Shown here one piece after another: positions 1-6,495 of a stretch of 47,294 bases of DNA. The translations under genes and the position numbers were made by a program. Each line of letters opens with the position of its first letter. The stretch's first letter is position 1. Under the pieces are notes generated by a model. It had not been told where the DNA came from. It saw only the letters and a program-made list of their open reading frames with translations, and did not search any database. This DNA comes from a virus: positions 1 through 47,294 of IMG/VR virus record IMGVR_UViG_3300018476_000002, one strand, 5' to 3'.

Positions 1-123
1 GCGGCCCATGCGGACGTCCTGCTCGTCGAATCGCTTCTCGCGCTCGACGTGGTAGTCATCGCGGGCGACCTGTTCGACGACCGCCGCGAGGAGACCCGTC
101 GCAGCGTAGGCGAGCTGCGCCGC
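1..123. repeat. 123-bp terminal direct repeat, left copy
   Basis: Bases 1-123 are identical to 47172-47294. The odd length and the intact gene spanning the join fit the overlap left by a k-mer assembler on a circular or circularly permuted molecule. A true short terminal repeat is less likely because the repeat lies inside a coding sequence and far from the terminase genes. Confidence 0.9.
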
Positions 124-201
124 CGGCTGGATCGCTGCGGCACCCTCGTGATACAGGCGCTCTGCGCGATCGAGCCACTCCTGGGGTGTGGCGTTGGGCA
201 T
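1..201 (-). CDS. Hypothetical protein, N-terminal part of a gene crossing the contig join
   Basis: The start at 201 has a perfect Shine-Dalgarno, TAGGAGG, 6 nt upstream. The first 67 codons lie here and the frame continues without interruption at 47171, ending at 47055, for 105 aa in all. The protein begins MPNATPQEWLDRAERLYHEG and looks alpha-helical and soluble. No family is recognised. It is the last gene before integrase in the leftward early operon, and its stop overlaps the integrase start by 8 nt, so the two are probably translationally coupled. An intact frame across the join is the best evidence that the genome is circular. Confidence 0.8.
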   Translation of the reverse strand, partial: MPNATPQEWLDRAERLYHEGAAAIQPAAQLAYAATGLLAAVVEQVARDDYHVEREKRFDEQDVRMGR

Positions 202-211
202 GGTAATCCTC

Positions 212-589
212 CTAGATGTCGAGACCCGCGGTCACGCGACCGTTGGGCTGGGGCATGATCGCGAAGCCGAACGCCGTCGCTACCCGATTGGAGTAGACGT
301 CGAGAGCCCAGCGGCGATGACGCTCCCCGTCGTCGATCTCAGCCTGCCTGGGGCGCCGCCAGACCTCCACCGGGTCCATCCCCCACCGGCAGCAGAGATC
401 GTCCAGCAGGCGCCCCACGGCGGCCTCTCCGGCGGCACGCTGACGGGCGACCATCCGCCACCAGTCGACGGAGAGTGCCTCGTCGAGACCTGCGTTCATC
501 TTGGCCTGGACGGCGTCATGGAGCCGGTCGCCCTCCTCGGCCCCGAAGTGAGCGCGGTATTCGTCGCGGAGACTACGCACAGCACTCAC
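212..589 (-). CDS. Hypothetical protein
   Basis: About 125 aa, polar and rich in charged helices, with motifs such as LRDEYRAHFGAEEGDRLHDA and WWRMVARQRAAGEAAVGRLL. The start is uncertain. GTG at 589 overlaps the upstream stop by 17 nt, GTG at 580 overlaps it by 8 nt, and an upstream GTG at 640 would overlap by 68 nt with no ribosome site. The stop codon sits inside the TAGGAGG ribosome site of the next gene, so translation is probably coupled. No family is recognised. It belongs to the leftward early operon that starts near 4100. Confidence 0.65.
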   Translation of the reverse strand: MSAVRSLRDEYRAHFGAEEGDRLHDAVQAKMNAGLDEALSVDWWRMVARQRAAGEAAVGRLLDDLCCRWGMDPVEVWRRPRQAEIDDGERHRRWALDVYSNRVATAFGFAIMPQPNGRVTAGLDI

Positions 590-812
590 CCAGCGGAGTT
601 CGGTCGGCGCGAGTCGACCGGCGGGTGCGTCGGAGTGCACCGCAGGCCGAGCAGCAGATGTACACGCCTGGCCTCATCGTCAGGGGTCTGGACTCCAATA
701 CCTTGACGATCGGCGCCCCCTGGGAGACGGCGCGACTGATGTCCGCGTTGCTGAACGTGTCCGGCGTGTGCACGGTAACAGCCAGGACGACCGTCGTCTC
801 GATCATGCTCAC
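573..812 (-). CDS. Hypothetical protein
   Basis: About 79 aa from GTG at 812, which overlaps the upstream stop as GTGA and has GGGAG 6 nt upstream. ATG at 806 is an alternative. The N-terminal half (ETTVVLAVTVHTPDTFSNAD) reads like a beta-rich fold. A CCSACGALRR motif near residue 55 resembles half a zinc knuckle. The C-terminus is Arg-rich and unlike the rest, and it overlaps the next gene. Function unknown. Confidence 0.65.
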   Translation of the reverse strand: MSMIETTVVLAVTVHTPDTFSNADISRAVSQGAPIVKVLESRPLTMRPGVYICCSACGALRRTRRSTRADRTPLGECCA

Positions 813-1159
813 GAGCCACTCCCTTCGGGCGCTATGACGCGAGACGCCGCGCACTCTTCGGGCGTCCCGTTAAACCCGCAGGCGCACGACGGTGGCTCAC
901 CGGGCAGCGAGTCGAACCAGTCCGGGCCATGCTCGGGAGCGGGCGGATTGCTCGGCTCGGGCACGTAGCCAACGTTGTCGGCATCGACCTCCCACGGCGT
1001 CGTGGTCACGGTCCGCCGCAGCACGGGCTTCTGCTGCTCACGCGAGACGATCCGAGCAATCACGCCGTCGTGGTACGTCCAGACACCGCCGTCAGGTGAC
1101 TCGACGCCCCACTGGGTGATCGAGTCACTTACGGCCGATGGCTCAGCTTGCTCGCTCAT
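809..1159 (-). CDS. Hypothetical protein, acidic, Cys pair near C-terminus
   Basis: 116 aa starting MSEQAEPSAVSDSITQWGVE. The start at 1159 lies within the end of the upstream gene, a 17-nt overlap. A repeated aromatic pattern (ITQWGVESPDGGVWTYHDG) suggests a small beta domain, and CACGF near residue 93 could bind a metal. The 4-nt stop overlap with the next gene shows tight coupling in the early operon. No known family. Confidence 0.75.
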   Translation of the reverse strand: MSEQAEPSAVSDSITQWGVESPDGGVWTYHDGVIARIVSREQQKPVLRRTVTTTPWEVDADNVGYVPEPSNPPAPEHGPDWFDSLPGEPPSCACGFNGTPEECAASRVIAPEGSGS

Positions 1160-1460
1160 GGTCGTCCTCTCGGACCCGAGCGTGCTGCTCGAGCCACATT
1201 TTGAAAGTGACCCGCGGGACCGCGGCGTCGAAGTCGTCGTCCTCGAGCTGCATGAACGTCGCAGCCGACCCGTACGCGTGCGACGCCGGCACAGGAACGT
1301 CGGACTCGCGTAGGGCGTCGCGGGCGTCACGCTGGTCGTAGTACGCCTGCACCATCTCGCGGTGCAGGCACGCGGTGTGACACGAAGGTTGGCTCTCGGT
1401 TGGTCGAGGCATCCCACGCCGACAGCCGCCGCGGTACGGCTTCTCGGCGTCGTCAGGCAT
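1143..1460 (-). CDS. Hypothetical protein
   Basis: 105 aa. The start at 1460 overlaps the upstream stop by 8 nt. A His/Cys cluster (CHTACLHREMVQAYYDQRDA, about residues 27-46) lies in the middle of a helical segment. The C-terminal half carries VTFKMWLEQHARVREDDHER. No family is recognised. The coupled position among small early genes suggests takeover or regulatory roles, but nothing in the sequence proves it. Confidence 0.7.
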   Translation of the reverse strand: MPDDAEKPYRGGCRRGMPRPTESQPSCHTACLHREMVQAYYDQRDARDALRESDVPVPASHAYGSAATFMQLEDDDFDAAVPRVTFKMWLEQHARVREDDHERAS

Positions 1461-1614
1461 GGATCATCTCCTTGCACTCCTGGCAGTTGACGAGGTCTCG
1501 GTGGTTGTCGATCACGGCGTCGCCCGTGGCGTACTCCTCGCAGAGCCCCTGGCCGGGGAAGTACCAGTGGACGACGTCGTACGACGCGATCTCCTCGCGG
1601 GTCGGCGGCTTCAT
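1453..1614 (-). CDS. Small hypothetical protein with CxxC
   Basis: 53 aa, starting MKPPTREEIASYDVVHWYFP. The start overlaps the upstream stop as ATGA. An NCQECK motif near the C-terminus is a single CxxC, with another Cys near residue 25, so it may be a minimal zinc-binding domain. Short, coupled on both sides, in the leftward early operon. No function can be assigned. Confidence 0.7.
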   Translation of the reverse strand: MKPPTREEIASYDVVHWYFPGQGLCEEYATGDAVIDNHRDLVNCQECKEMIHA

Positions 1615-2036
1615 GCCCGCCACCACGGCCAGCAGCGGAGACACACGGGTGACGTGGGGAGGGGTTGCTCGGCTATCCCGTTGAGTCCACACCGGGTGTG
1701 GTGCAGGTCGATGACGTCACCCATCGGACAGGCTCTTCTCGGGTGGGATGGCGTCATCCCGTGAATGGGGCAGGTGGGGTCTGCTTCGACCCTGGTACCG
1801 AAGCAGCACTCGGCGCAGTGGGTCATCCCGTGGCCGTCGTCGCCGCGTCCAGGGCATGGCGGGCAGGGACAAGACCCGGACTCGGGCTCTGTCTTCTCGT
1901 GCAGGGCGACGGGGTGGTTGTGCGCGATGCGGTCGTCCAGGTGCCACCAACCCTGCCCGTCTTCCCAGCGAGCGGCGTCTCCTCCGCAGGTTGAGCAGCG
2001 CCCGAACACACGGTGCTGGGTGGTGAAGTTACCCAT
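1611..2036 (-). CDS. Cysteine-rich zinc-binding-like protein
   Basis: 141 aa with several Cys/His clusters: CSTCGG near residue 14, CPCPPCPGRG near 55, THCAECCFG near 71, CPIHG, and CLRCWPWW at the C-terminus. The spacing suggests two or three structural zinc sites. The start at 2036 lies inside the end of the winged-helix gene (8-nt overlap). No enzymatic motif is seen. Early actinophage proteins of this type are common, and mostly uncharacterised. Confidence 0.75.
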   Translation of the reverse strand: MGNFTTQHRVFGRCSTCGGDAARWEDGQGWWHLDDRIAHNHPVALHEKTEPESGSCPCPPCPGRGDDGHGMTHCAECCFGTRVEADPTCPIHGMTPSHPRRACPMGDVIDLHHTRCGLNGIAEQPLPTSPVCLRCWPWWRA

Positions 2037-2388
2037 CGGACAGCACCCACATCGCCTCGAGTGCCGCGGCGGCGTGGAGCATGTCGCCGCGGCACTCAGG
2101 GGTGAGCTCGAACGTGACGTGACCGGTCGTTGCGCCGAACCACGTATTCCAGATCACGGGGTAGCCGGGGTCGTTGACGGCGCCCTCCATGCTCGAGTAC
2201 GCCCGGCCCGAGCTGTGTGACAGCGCCCGGAGATCCGCGTAGATGCTCGACTGCCCGGTCGTCTTGTCGACACGCTCCATCACCTCCCGCATCGTCAGCG
2301 GCCGAGCGGAGTTGAACAGCACCGCCAGGACGCCGTCGCGCCGGGCGCGAACGCGGGCGTTGGCGCCGCGCCCTTTCCACTCGGCCAT
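2029..2388 (-). CDS. Putative winged-helix DNA-binding protein
   Basis: 119 aa starting MAEWKGRGANARVRARRDGV. Residues 20-62 (VLAVLFNSARPLTMREVMER, then TTGQSSIYADLRALSHSSG) have the pattern of a winged helix-turn-helix: helix, turn, a recognition helix with Ser-Ser-Ile-Tyr, then a strand. The C-terminal half contains a WNTWFG segment. The start codon shares one base with the HNH stop (TGATG). A regulatory role in early expression is plausible but unproven. Confidence 0.6.
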   Translation of the reverse strand: MAEWKGRGANARVRARRDGVLAVLFNSARPLTMREVMERVDKTTGQSSIYADLRALSHSSGRAYSSMEGAVNDPGYPVIWNTWFGATTGHVTFELTPECRGDMLHAAAALEAMWVLSDG

Positions 2389-2762
2389 CACGCGACCTCG
2401 GCGTACTCGCCGGTGTTCCGTAGGAGCGTCGGACCTCGGTCGACGACGTTGACCGGCACCTCCCTGGGGTACATGCCGGTTCGGACCAGCCACCCGTCGT
2501 CGTACGCCTCCTCCCGATGCGACTCGACCTTCGTGTGACAACCGCCAGGTGTGGTTGCGGACCCGCAGAGCAACACGAGGTTCGAGAGCTCGTTGAGGCC
2601 ACCGCGACCACGAGGGAGTCGGTGGTGGATGGAGTACGCCTGGAAGGCGAGATAGGTGCCGCACCGTTCGCAACGGAAGTGCGCGCGGGCGAGCACCGCT
2701 TCACGTTGCTCGTCGGTCGGCCCGGTGCGGTTGACCCTGCGCTTGATCGGCGAGCGCTTCAC
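2388..2762 (-). CDS. HNH endonuclease
   Basis: 124 aa. A basic N-terminus (VKRSPIKRRVNRTGPTDEQR) is followed by a Cys pair (CERCG, residues 31-35) and the HNH core SIHHRLPRGRGG (44-55), NELSNLVLLCG (57-67) and CHTKVESHREEAYDDGW (75-91), with the usual Cys4 zinc frame and catalytic His46/His47. Such stand-alone phage HNH nucleases nick or cut DNA, and some are homing enzymes. It starts at GTG 2762 overlapping the stop of an 18-codon ORF, and is coupled to the winged-helix gene downstream. A second, unrelated HNH gene lies at 29167-29496. Confidence 0.88.
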   Translation of the reverse strand: MKRSPIKRRVNRTGPTDEQREAVLARAHFRCERCGTYLAFQAYSIHHRLPRGRGGLNELSNLVLLCGSATTPGGCHTKVESHREEAYDDGWLVRTGMYPREVPVNVVDRGPTLLRNTGEYAEVA

Positions 2763-2815
2763 TGGGCGCCGCCCGCGATGGCTGCAACCTCGTCGACGAA
2801 TGCGTCCATGTCCAT
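2759..2815 (-). CDS. 18-codon miniature ORF upstream of HNH gene
   Basis: The frame reads MDMDAFVDEVAAIAGGAQ. It has AAGGAG 5 nt before the first ATG. Its start overlaps the upstream stop (TGATG) and its stop overlaps the HNH start (GTGA), so all three genes are joined without a gap. It could be a leader peptide that carries ribosomes to the HNH GTG start, or a real micro-protein. Function unknown. Confidence 0.5.
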   Translation of the reverse strand: MDMDAFVDEVAAIAGGAQ

Positions 2816-3054
2816 CACTCTCCTTCGGCTCGGCTCTCGAGGTGCTCGTAGGCGGCGGCGAACTCCTCGGCTGCGGGTCCGGACGGGATGAGCGCCCGGA
2901 CCCGCTTGCAGACGCGGTCCCAGTCGTGCTCGCCGATCTCGGGGTACTCGTCGCCCCAGAGGTCGCCAACCACGTCGGCGTCGACCAGATGGTCGAGCAC
3001 TCGGTGGGCCACGATGTCGACCGCGACCGCGACCGCGAGCCGGTCGTCAACCAC
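2815..3054 (-). CDS. Small acidic hypothetical protein
   Basis: 79 aa from a GTG start 3 nt after the upstream stop. It begins MVDDRLAVAVAVDIVAHRVL and continues with WDRVCKRVRALIPSGPAAEE. Predicted all-helical and acidic, without Cys pairs or membrane segments. No family is recognised. It is coupled to the 18-codon ORF downstream. Confidence 0.65.
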   Translation of the reverse strand: MVDDRLAVAVAVDIVAHRVLDHLVDADVVGDLWGDEYPEIGEHDWDRVCKRVRALIPSGPAAEEFAAAYEHLESRAEGE

Positions 3055-3057
3055 GAG

Positions 3058-3531
3058 TCAGCCCTCGCCGAACTCCGCGTCGAGCGCCGCCAGCTCAGCG
3101 CGCCGGGCAGCGCGCTTCTCGAGCGTGCGGGCGAAGGTGGCGGTCGACTTCACGGAGGCCGAGAAGTCGACGTACGGCATCGTGCGGGTGAGGTCTTCGG
3201 TCTCGACCGTCACCGACGACTTGCCGTCCTCGGTGGGCCGCACCGAGATCGACACGTCGTCGGGGCCCGTGACGGTGAGGTCGACGTACGCGTAGCCCTT
3301 GGGGAGCGACGGGAGGTAGATCCCGCCGACCTTGTCGGGCTCGGGCGGCGCGGCGGCGGCAGCGATGGCCTCGACGGTGGCCTTCTTGGACGGGTACGAC
3401 GTCTCGTCCTCGCGGCCGGCGACGTCGGCCTTGACGGGCTCCCCGTCGACGATGAACCACGCGGTCTTCGCCTTCGGTGGCGTGCCGGCGTCTTCGGCGC
3501 CGGGGATCTCGGGCTGGGTCTCGTCGGTCAT
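3058..3531 (-). CDS. Hypothetical protein
   Basis: 157 aa. An acidic, Pro-rich N-terminus is followed by a short beta segment (TAWFIVDGEPVKADVAGRED), a middle beta-rich stretch (YAYVDLTVTGPDDVSISVRP) and a helical C-terminus (ARTLEKRAARRAELAALDAE). AGGA lies 6-9 nt upstream of the ATG. It is one of the first genes in the leftward operon under the promoter at 4107-4135, so an early role is likely. Function unknown. Confidence 0.75.
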   Translation of the reverse strand: MTDETQPEIPGAEDAGTPPKAKTAWFIVDGEPVKADVAGREDETSYPSKKATVEAIAAAAAPPEPDKVGGIYLPSLPKGYAYVDLTVTGPDDVSISVRPTEDGKSSVTVETEDLTRTMPYVDFSASVKSTATFARTLEKRAARRAELAALDAEFGEG

Positions 3532-3659
3532 GTCGTGTCCTGTTCATCGGTGAAGGGGTGATGAGGGTGAGCAGTTTTGACCACGTGCTCAGGTGGACCG
3601 GTTGCTAATTTTCCCGATACTGCCTCGGGCGTTTGCGGGTGCAGGGCCCCTCTCCGCAT
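3528..3659 (-). CDS. Possible small ORF ahead of the 3058-3531 gene
   Basis: 43 codons, starting MRRGALHPQTPEAVSGKLAT. Its stop overlaps the next start as ATGA, the junction style used throughout this genome, which is the main reason to list it. Against it: the ribosome site (GAGG) is only 2 nt from the ATG, and codon choice is less GC-biased at third positions than in its neighbours. It lies in the 176-bp gap between 3531 and 3708. Doubtful. Confidence 0.3.
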   Translation of the reverse strand: MRRGALHPQTPEAVSGKLATGPPEHVVKTAHPHHPFTDEQDTT

Positions 3660-3707
3660 AGCCTCGGGTCGGTCACGCCACCGGCACAGACCTCTGGTTC
3701 GTGGGGG

Positions 3708-4100
3708 TCAGACGTCGACCCGTCGGGTGACCGAGCGGACGTGGTCGACGAGCCGCTTGAGACCGTCGGCGTGCTCCTCGATCGTGCGGGCGACGGTCGA
3801 GTCGTACATCTTGCCGGTGACGGCGGCCGGGTCGGCGGGCTCCTCGGAGGTGAGGATCGGCGCGAGCCGGTCGACGAGGACGGCGATGGCGACACTGAGC
3901 TCGCCGCGCTGGTAGTCGAGCGCGTCGAGCGCCGAGACGACGCCGGGCTGGGACGGCTGCGGGGTCGACGGCGCGAGGCTGCCGGTGTGGGGGCGTGCGG
4001 ACTGGTCCTGGCTCATGAGTATCTCCTGGGTGAAGGGGCAGGGCGCCTCTGGGGTCCAGAGGTAGCTCTCGTCGATGAAGGCGATCGTCCCTGCGGTCAT
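3708..4100 (-). CDS. Early protein at head of leftward operon; two possible starts
   Basis: 130 aa if translation begins at ATG 4100, 6 nt after the -10 box, which would make the message leaderless. A second in-frame ATG at 4016 has a strong AGGAG site and gives 102 aa (MSQDQSARPHTGSLAPSTPQ). Both may be used. The body is helical (ALDALDYQRGELSVAIAVLV, then ARTIEEHADGLKRLVDHVRS). No family is recognised. The 15-bp operator at 4099-4113 overlaps the first start codon, so a repressor bound there should block expression. Confidence 0.75.
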   Translation of the reverse strand: MTAGTIAFIDESYLWTPEAPCPFTQEILMSQDQSARPHTGSLAPSTPQPSQPGVVSALDALDYQRGELSVAIAVLVDRLAPILTSEEPADPAAVTGKMYDSTVARTIEEHADGLKRLVDHVRSVTRRVDV

Positions 4101-4135
4101 AGGCCAGTCCTATCATGCTCGATCCGGGTCCACAA
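4099..4135 (-). promoter_or_regulatory. Leftward early promoter with operator 5
   Basis: On the minus strand: TTGTGG (4135-4130), a 17-bp spacer, TAGGAC (4112-4107), then ATG at 4100. The inverted repeat ATAGG-CCAGT-CCTAT occupies 4099-4113 and covers both the -10 box and the first base pairs of the start codon. The same repeat recurs at four other promoters, so this is a likely repressor operator. The -10 box is weak; the operator match is perfect. Confidence 0.7.
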
Positions 4136-4194
4136 CCCTCCCGACCGAATAATTCCAATAATGGATCTTATCGGACATTCTTGCTCGCGCCCCC

Positions 4195-4232
4195 TTGACG
4201 AGGCGCGACCTGCGTGTATAGGTTCACGCTAT
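4195..4232 (+). promoter_or_regulatory. Rightward promoter with operator 4
   Basis: TTGACG (4195-4200), a 16-bp spacer, TATAGG (4217-4222), then ATG at 4231 with no Shine-Dalgarno, so the transcript is probably leaderless. The inverted repeat ATAGG-TTCAC-GCTAT lies at 4218-4232, overlapping the -10 box and the start codon. With the leftward promoter 60-100 bp away it forms a divergent, jointly repressible pair. The DNA between them is AT-rich for this genome. Confidence 0.72.
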
Positions 4233-4785
4233 GACCCAGCCCGAGACGCTCACCCAGCCCGAGAAGATCCGCCTCGCACACGCCATCGGCCACGTGAGCG
4301 ACGAGCCCGACTTCGACCACGGCACCTTCCTCCGGAAGGTCGCCGACGAGGTCGAGTCGATCATCCGAGATCGCCGCGCCGCCGTCGAGGTCGAGCTCAC
4401 CGACGCCGAGAGACAGGCGCTCGCCGACGCCGCTGTCATCCACCTCGGTGACGAGGTCGACGTGGGTGACATCTGCGACGTCGTGGCGGAGATCCTCAAG
4501 GAACGCCGCCTGGACCAGCCCGCGATCCACGTCCACGACCTCCAGCTCCCACCCGGCGGCGACGTCCGCGTCACCTACTGGCCGAAGACCCACGCCGAGG
4601 CCGTCGCCATCGTCCGCGACATCGACGGCGCCTGGACCACGGACCGCACCAGTGAGACCCTCGAGGCCATGAGGTGCGCACACGACGGCGTCGGCATCAC
4701 CATCTACCTATCCGTGCCCCGCAAGGAGCCCGAGGTCCGCACGCCGGCCGCCACCGCCATCCTCGCCGAGGCCCACGGTGCCTGA
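4231..4785 (+). CDS. Hypothetical protein, first gene of rightward 4.2-kb unit
   Basis: 184 aa, starting MTQPETLTQPEKIRLAHAIG. The N-terminal half is helical and acidic (FLRKVADEVESIIRDRRAAV). The C-terminal half alternates strands and helices (GDVRVTYWPKTHAEAVAIVR). No catalytic motif is evident. The start is set by the promoter: the ATG is 8 nt after the -10 box and lacks a ribosome site, so it is read as leaderless. Under operator 4 it should be silent in a lysogen. Function unknown. Confidence 0.75.
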   Translation: MTQPETLTQPEKIRLAHAIGHVSDEPDFDHGTFLRKVADEVESIIRDRRAAVEVELTDAERQALADAAVIHLGDEVDVGDICDVVAEILKERRLDQPAIHVHDLQLPPGGDVRVTYWPKTHAEAVAIVRDIDGAWTTDRTSETLEAMRCAHDGVGITIYLSVPRKEPEVRTPAATAILAEAHGA

Positions 4786-5083
4786 GCCATCGCCCGAGAG
4801 GGCTCGGAAGCGACCTGAGTCGTGGGAGGCGGTCGCGCGGGCGCTTGGTGACCGGTTGGAGTACCGAGCCGACAACTGCCCGGTCGGCTACTTCTCCAAC
4901 CAAGACAACCCCCGAGGCGTTGGCAGCTTCAACGGCGAGCCGGGTGAGCACCATGACCCCGACAAGGCTGCTGCCGAGTGTCCGTTCTGCGCCGACACAA
5001 TCGCCTATCGCCGGTTCGTCGCGCGCACCCGAGGTGAGCGCTACGAGCCGAGCGCTACGCCCGGAGAGGCGCGTGGCTCCTGA
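4778..5083 (+). CDS. Small protein with CPFC motif
   Basis: 101 aa from GTG at 4778, overlapping the upstream stop by 8 nt. Residues 33-36 (NCPVGYF) and the C-terminal CPFCADTIAYRRFVARTR form two Cys sites that might hold a zinc ion. Basic at both ends. Second gene of the three-gene rightward unit; its stop overlaps the next start (TGATG). No family is recognised. Confidence 0.7.
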   Translation: MPEPSPERARKRPESWEAVARALGDRLEYRADNCPVGYFSNQDNPRGVGSFNGEPGEHHDPDKAAAECPFCADTIAYRRFVARTRGERYEPSATPGEARGS

Positions 5084-5304
5084 TGGTCGCACCGCGCCGC
5101 AGGCGACGTCGACAGCGCCCGCTGTTCGACGAGCCATCTCGGCACGCGCAGGAGCAACTCTCCGGCATCCGCGCGACCGCTGACGGCGTCTGCTCGAAGC
5201 CCGGGTGCCCACAGGACGGCGTGGTCCTCCAGAATCAGCGGATCACGCGCTACAAGAACGGCTGGGCGCACGTGAGCTGCATGTCCGGCTGGGACGACGA
5301 GTAG
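5083..5304 (+). CDS. Small basic protein with zinc-ribbon-like Cys
   Basis: 73 aa. A strongly basic N-terminus (MVAPRRRRRRQRPLFDEPSR) precedes CSKPGCPQDGVV and a later WAHVSCMSGW. The three Cys and one His suggest a small zinc-ribbon nucleic-acid-binding domain. Last gene of the rightward unit; it ends 1 bp before the stop of the oppositely transcribed gene at 5306. Function unknown. Confidence 0.7.
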   Translation: MVAPRRRRRRQRPLFDEPSRHAQEQLSGIRATADGVCSKPGCPQDGVVLQNQRITRYKNGWAHVSCMSGWDDE

Positions 5305-5314
5305 CTCAGTCGTC
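5293..5314. terminator. Hairpin between converging transcripts
   Basis: GACGAC / GTCGTC arms with an inner GAG / CTC pair around TAG lie exactly where the rightward unit meets the end of the structural operon. It contains both stop codons. No U-run follows on either strand, so it is a plausible but unproven two-way terminator. Confidence 0.4.
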
Positions 5315-5497
5315 TTGGGGGACGAGAGCTACGAGGATGCCGCCCGTGAGCATCACGGCGGGGTTCACGAGGGCAGGGTCGAACAGCGGGCAGGGGATCG
5401 GCGCCGACCAGTCACCGCGGAACAGCTCGGGCTCACCCGGGTCGTCGAGGACGTCGCAGGGGATCGGTGGCGACCACTCACCGAGTGTCATGGTCAC
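5306..5497 (-). CDS. Small protein with internal repeat, last gene of structural operon
   Basis: 63 aa. Two similar units follow each other: WSPPIPCDVLDDPGEPELF and WSAPIPCPLFDPALVNP. A hydrophobic stretch (PAVMLTGGILVALV) ends the protein. GTG at 5497 overlaps the stop of the LamG gene (GTGA); ATG at 5491 is possible. Its place after the tail-tip adhesin genes suggests a small virion or tail-associated protein. Function unknown. Confidence 0.6.
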   Translation of the reverse strand: MTMTLGEWSPPIPCDVLDDPGEPELFRGDWSAPIPCPLFDPALVNPAVMLTGGILVALVPQDD

Positions 5498-6483
5498 GCG
5501 TCGGGTCCCGTCCGGATCAGGAAGTACGTGTACGCGGTGTCGGCGTCGAGGGTGGCGTCGACGTACGGACTGGTCTCGCCGGTCGCGATGACGGTGGCCC
5601 CGCTGATCGTGGTCGGATCGTAGCCGGGGTCGCCGAACTCGTCACCGGAGCCGTCCTCGGTGGTGAGGATCGGTACACGGAGGACGGTGACCCCGAAGTC
5701 GGCACCGAAGGGCTCGTCCCAGGTGATGGTCGCCGAGGTGTCGCTGGTGCGGCTCAGGTCGCCTTCGAAGGCGGCGAGACCCGGCACAGGGTCGATTCCG
5801 GGCGGGTCATCGGACCCGGTGGGCGCGCCGATCAGGGTGAGTGCGGTGCCGCCGATGAGCGCCGGCTCCGGGGAGTCCTCGCCGGCCAGGGGCCAGTAGT
5901 AGGCGATGTCGTCGGGCCGGACGTCGACCGCGCGAGCACCGCCTGCGAGGAGCGCGACCTCCTCGACGGTGACCGGGTTGTCGTCTTCGATCCGCCAGAT
6001 GCAGACGTCAGCGAGGTCGCCGTCGGCGAACAGGGCGGCTGCGTTGCGGGACATGAGGTTGAGGACGTAGTTGCCGAAGGTGCCGGTGTTCTCGAAGGTC
6101 TGCGAGTCGGTGAGGACTTCGGCGGCGCCGTCGACGTAGACGGTTTCGACCTCGCTGGTGTTGGGGTTGGCGAAGTCGGCGTTCCACAGAATGTGATGCC
6201 ACGTGGCGGACGACGGGACACCGGAGGGGAGGGATTCCTCGGCGTAGCCGCCGTCGCCGCGGACACCGACCTTGAAGCGCCCGGCGCCGGACTCGTTGCC
6301 GAGCACCCGGAAGGTGCCGGCGTTGGAGTTCGCGGTCGCGGAGAGTTCGGCGATCATGTCGTCGTCGGAGGCGAACGTGCTCTTGAGCCAGAAAGCCATG
6401 GCGATCCTGGTGGCCCCGGCGAGGTCGGCCAGGGAGGTGGCGGACTGGAGCGCCTGACTGGAGCCATTGAAGCTGCGGGACAT
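5494..6483 (-). CDS. LamG/concanavalin-like tail adhesin
   Basis: 329 aa. The N-terminal part (about 1-215) has the jelly-roll pattern of LamG/pentraxin domains: SRSFNGSSQALQSATSL, then MAFWLKSTFASDDDMIAELS, WHHILWNADFANPNTSEVET, VYVDGAAEVL and ADVCIWRIEDD. The C-terminal 90 residues (ATITWDEPFGADFGVTVLRV...TAYTYFLIRTG) resemble a fibronectin type III domain. AGGAG lies 9 nt before the ATG. Such proteins bind sugars at tail tips. Together with the adjacent beta-helix protein it is the best candidate for host recognition. Confidence 0.75.
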   Translation of the reverse strand: MSRSFNGSSQALQSATSLADLAGATRIAMAFWLKSTFASDDDMIAELSATANSNAGTFRVLGNESGAGRFKVGVRGDGGYAEESLPSGVPSSATWHHILWNADFANPNTSEVETVYVDGAAEVLTDSQTFENTGTFGNYVLNLMSRNAAALFADGDLADVCIWRIEDDNPVTVEEVALLAGGARAVDVRPDDIAYYWPLAGEDSPEPALIGGTALTLIGAPTGSDDPPGIDPVPGLAAFEGDLSRTSDTSATITWDEPFGADFGVTVLRVPILTTEDGSGDEFGDPGYDPTTISGATVIATGETSPYVDATLDADTAYTYFLIRTGPDA

Positions 6484-6495
6484 GTGAGGCGTCTC

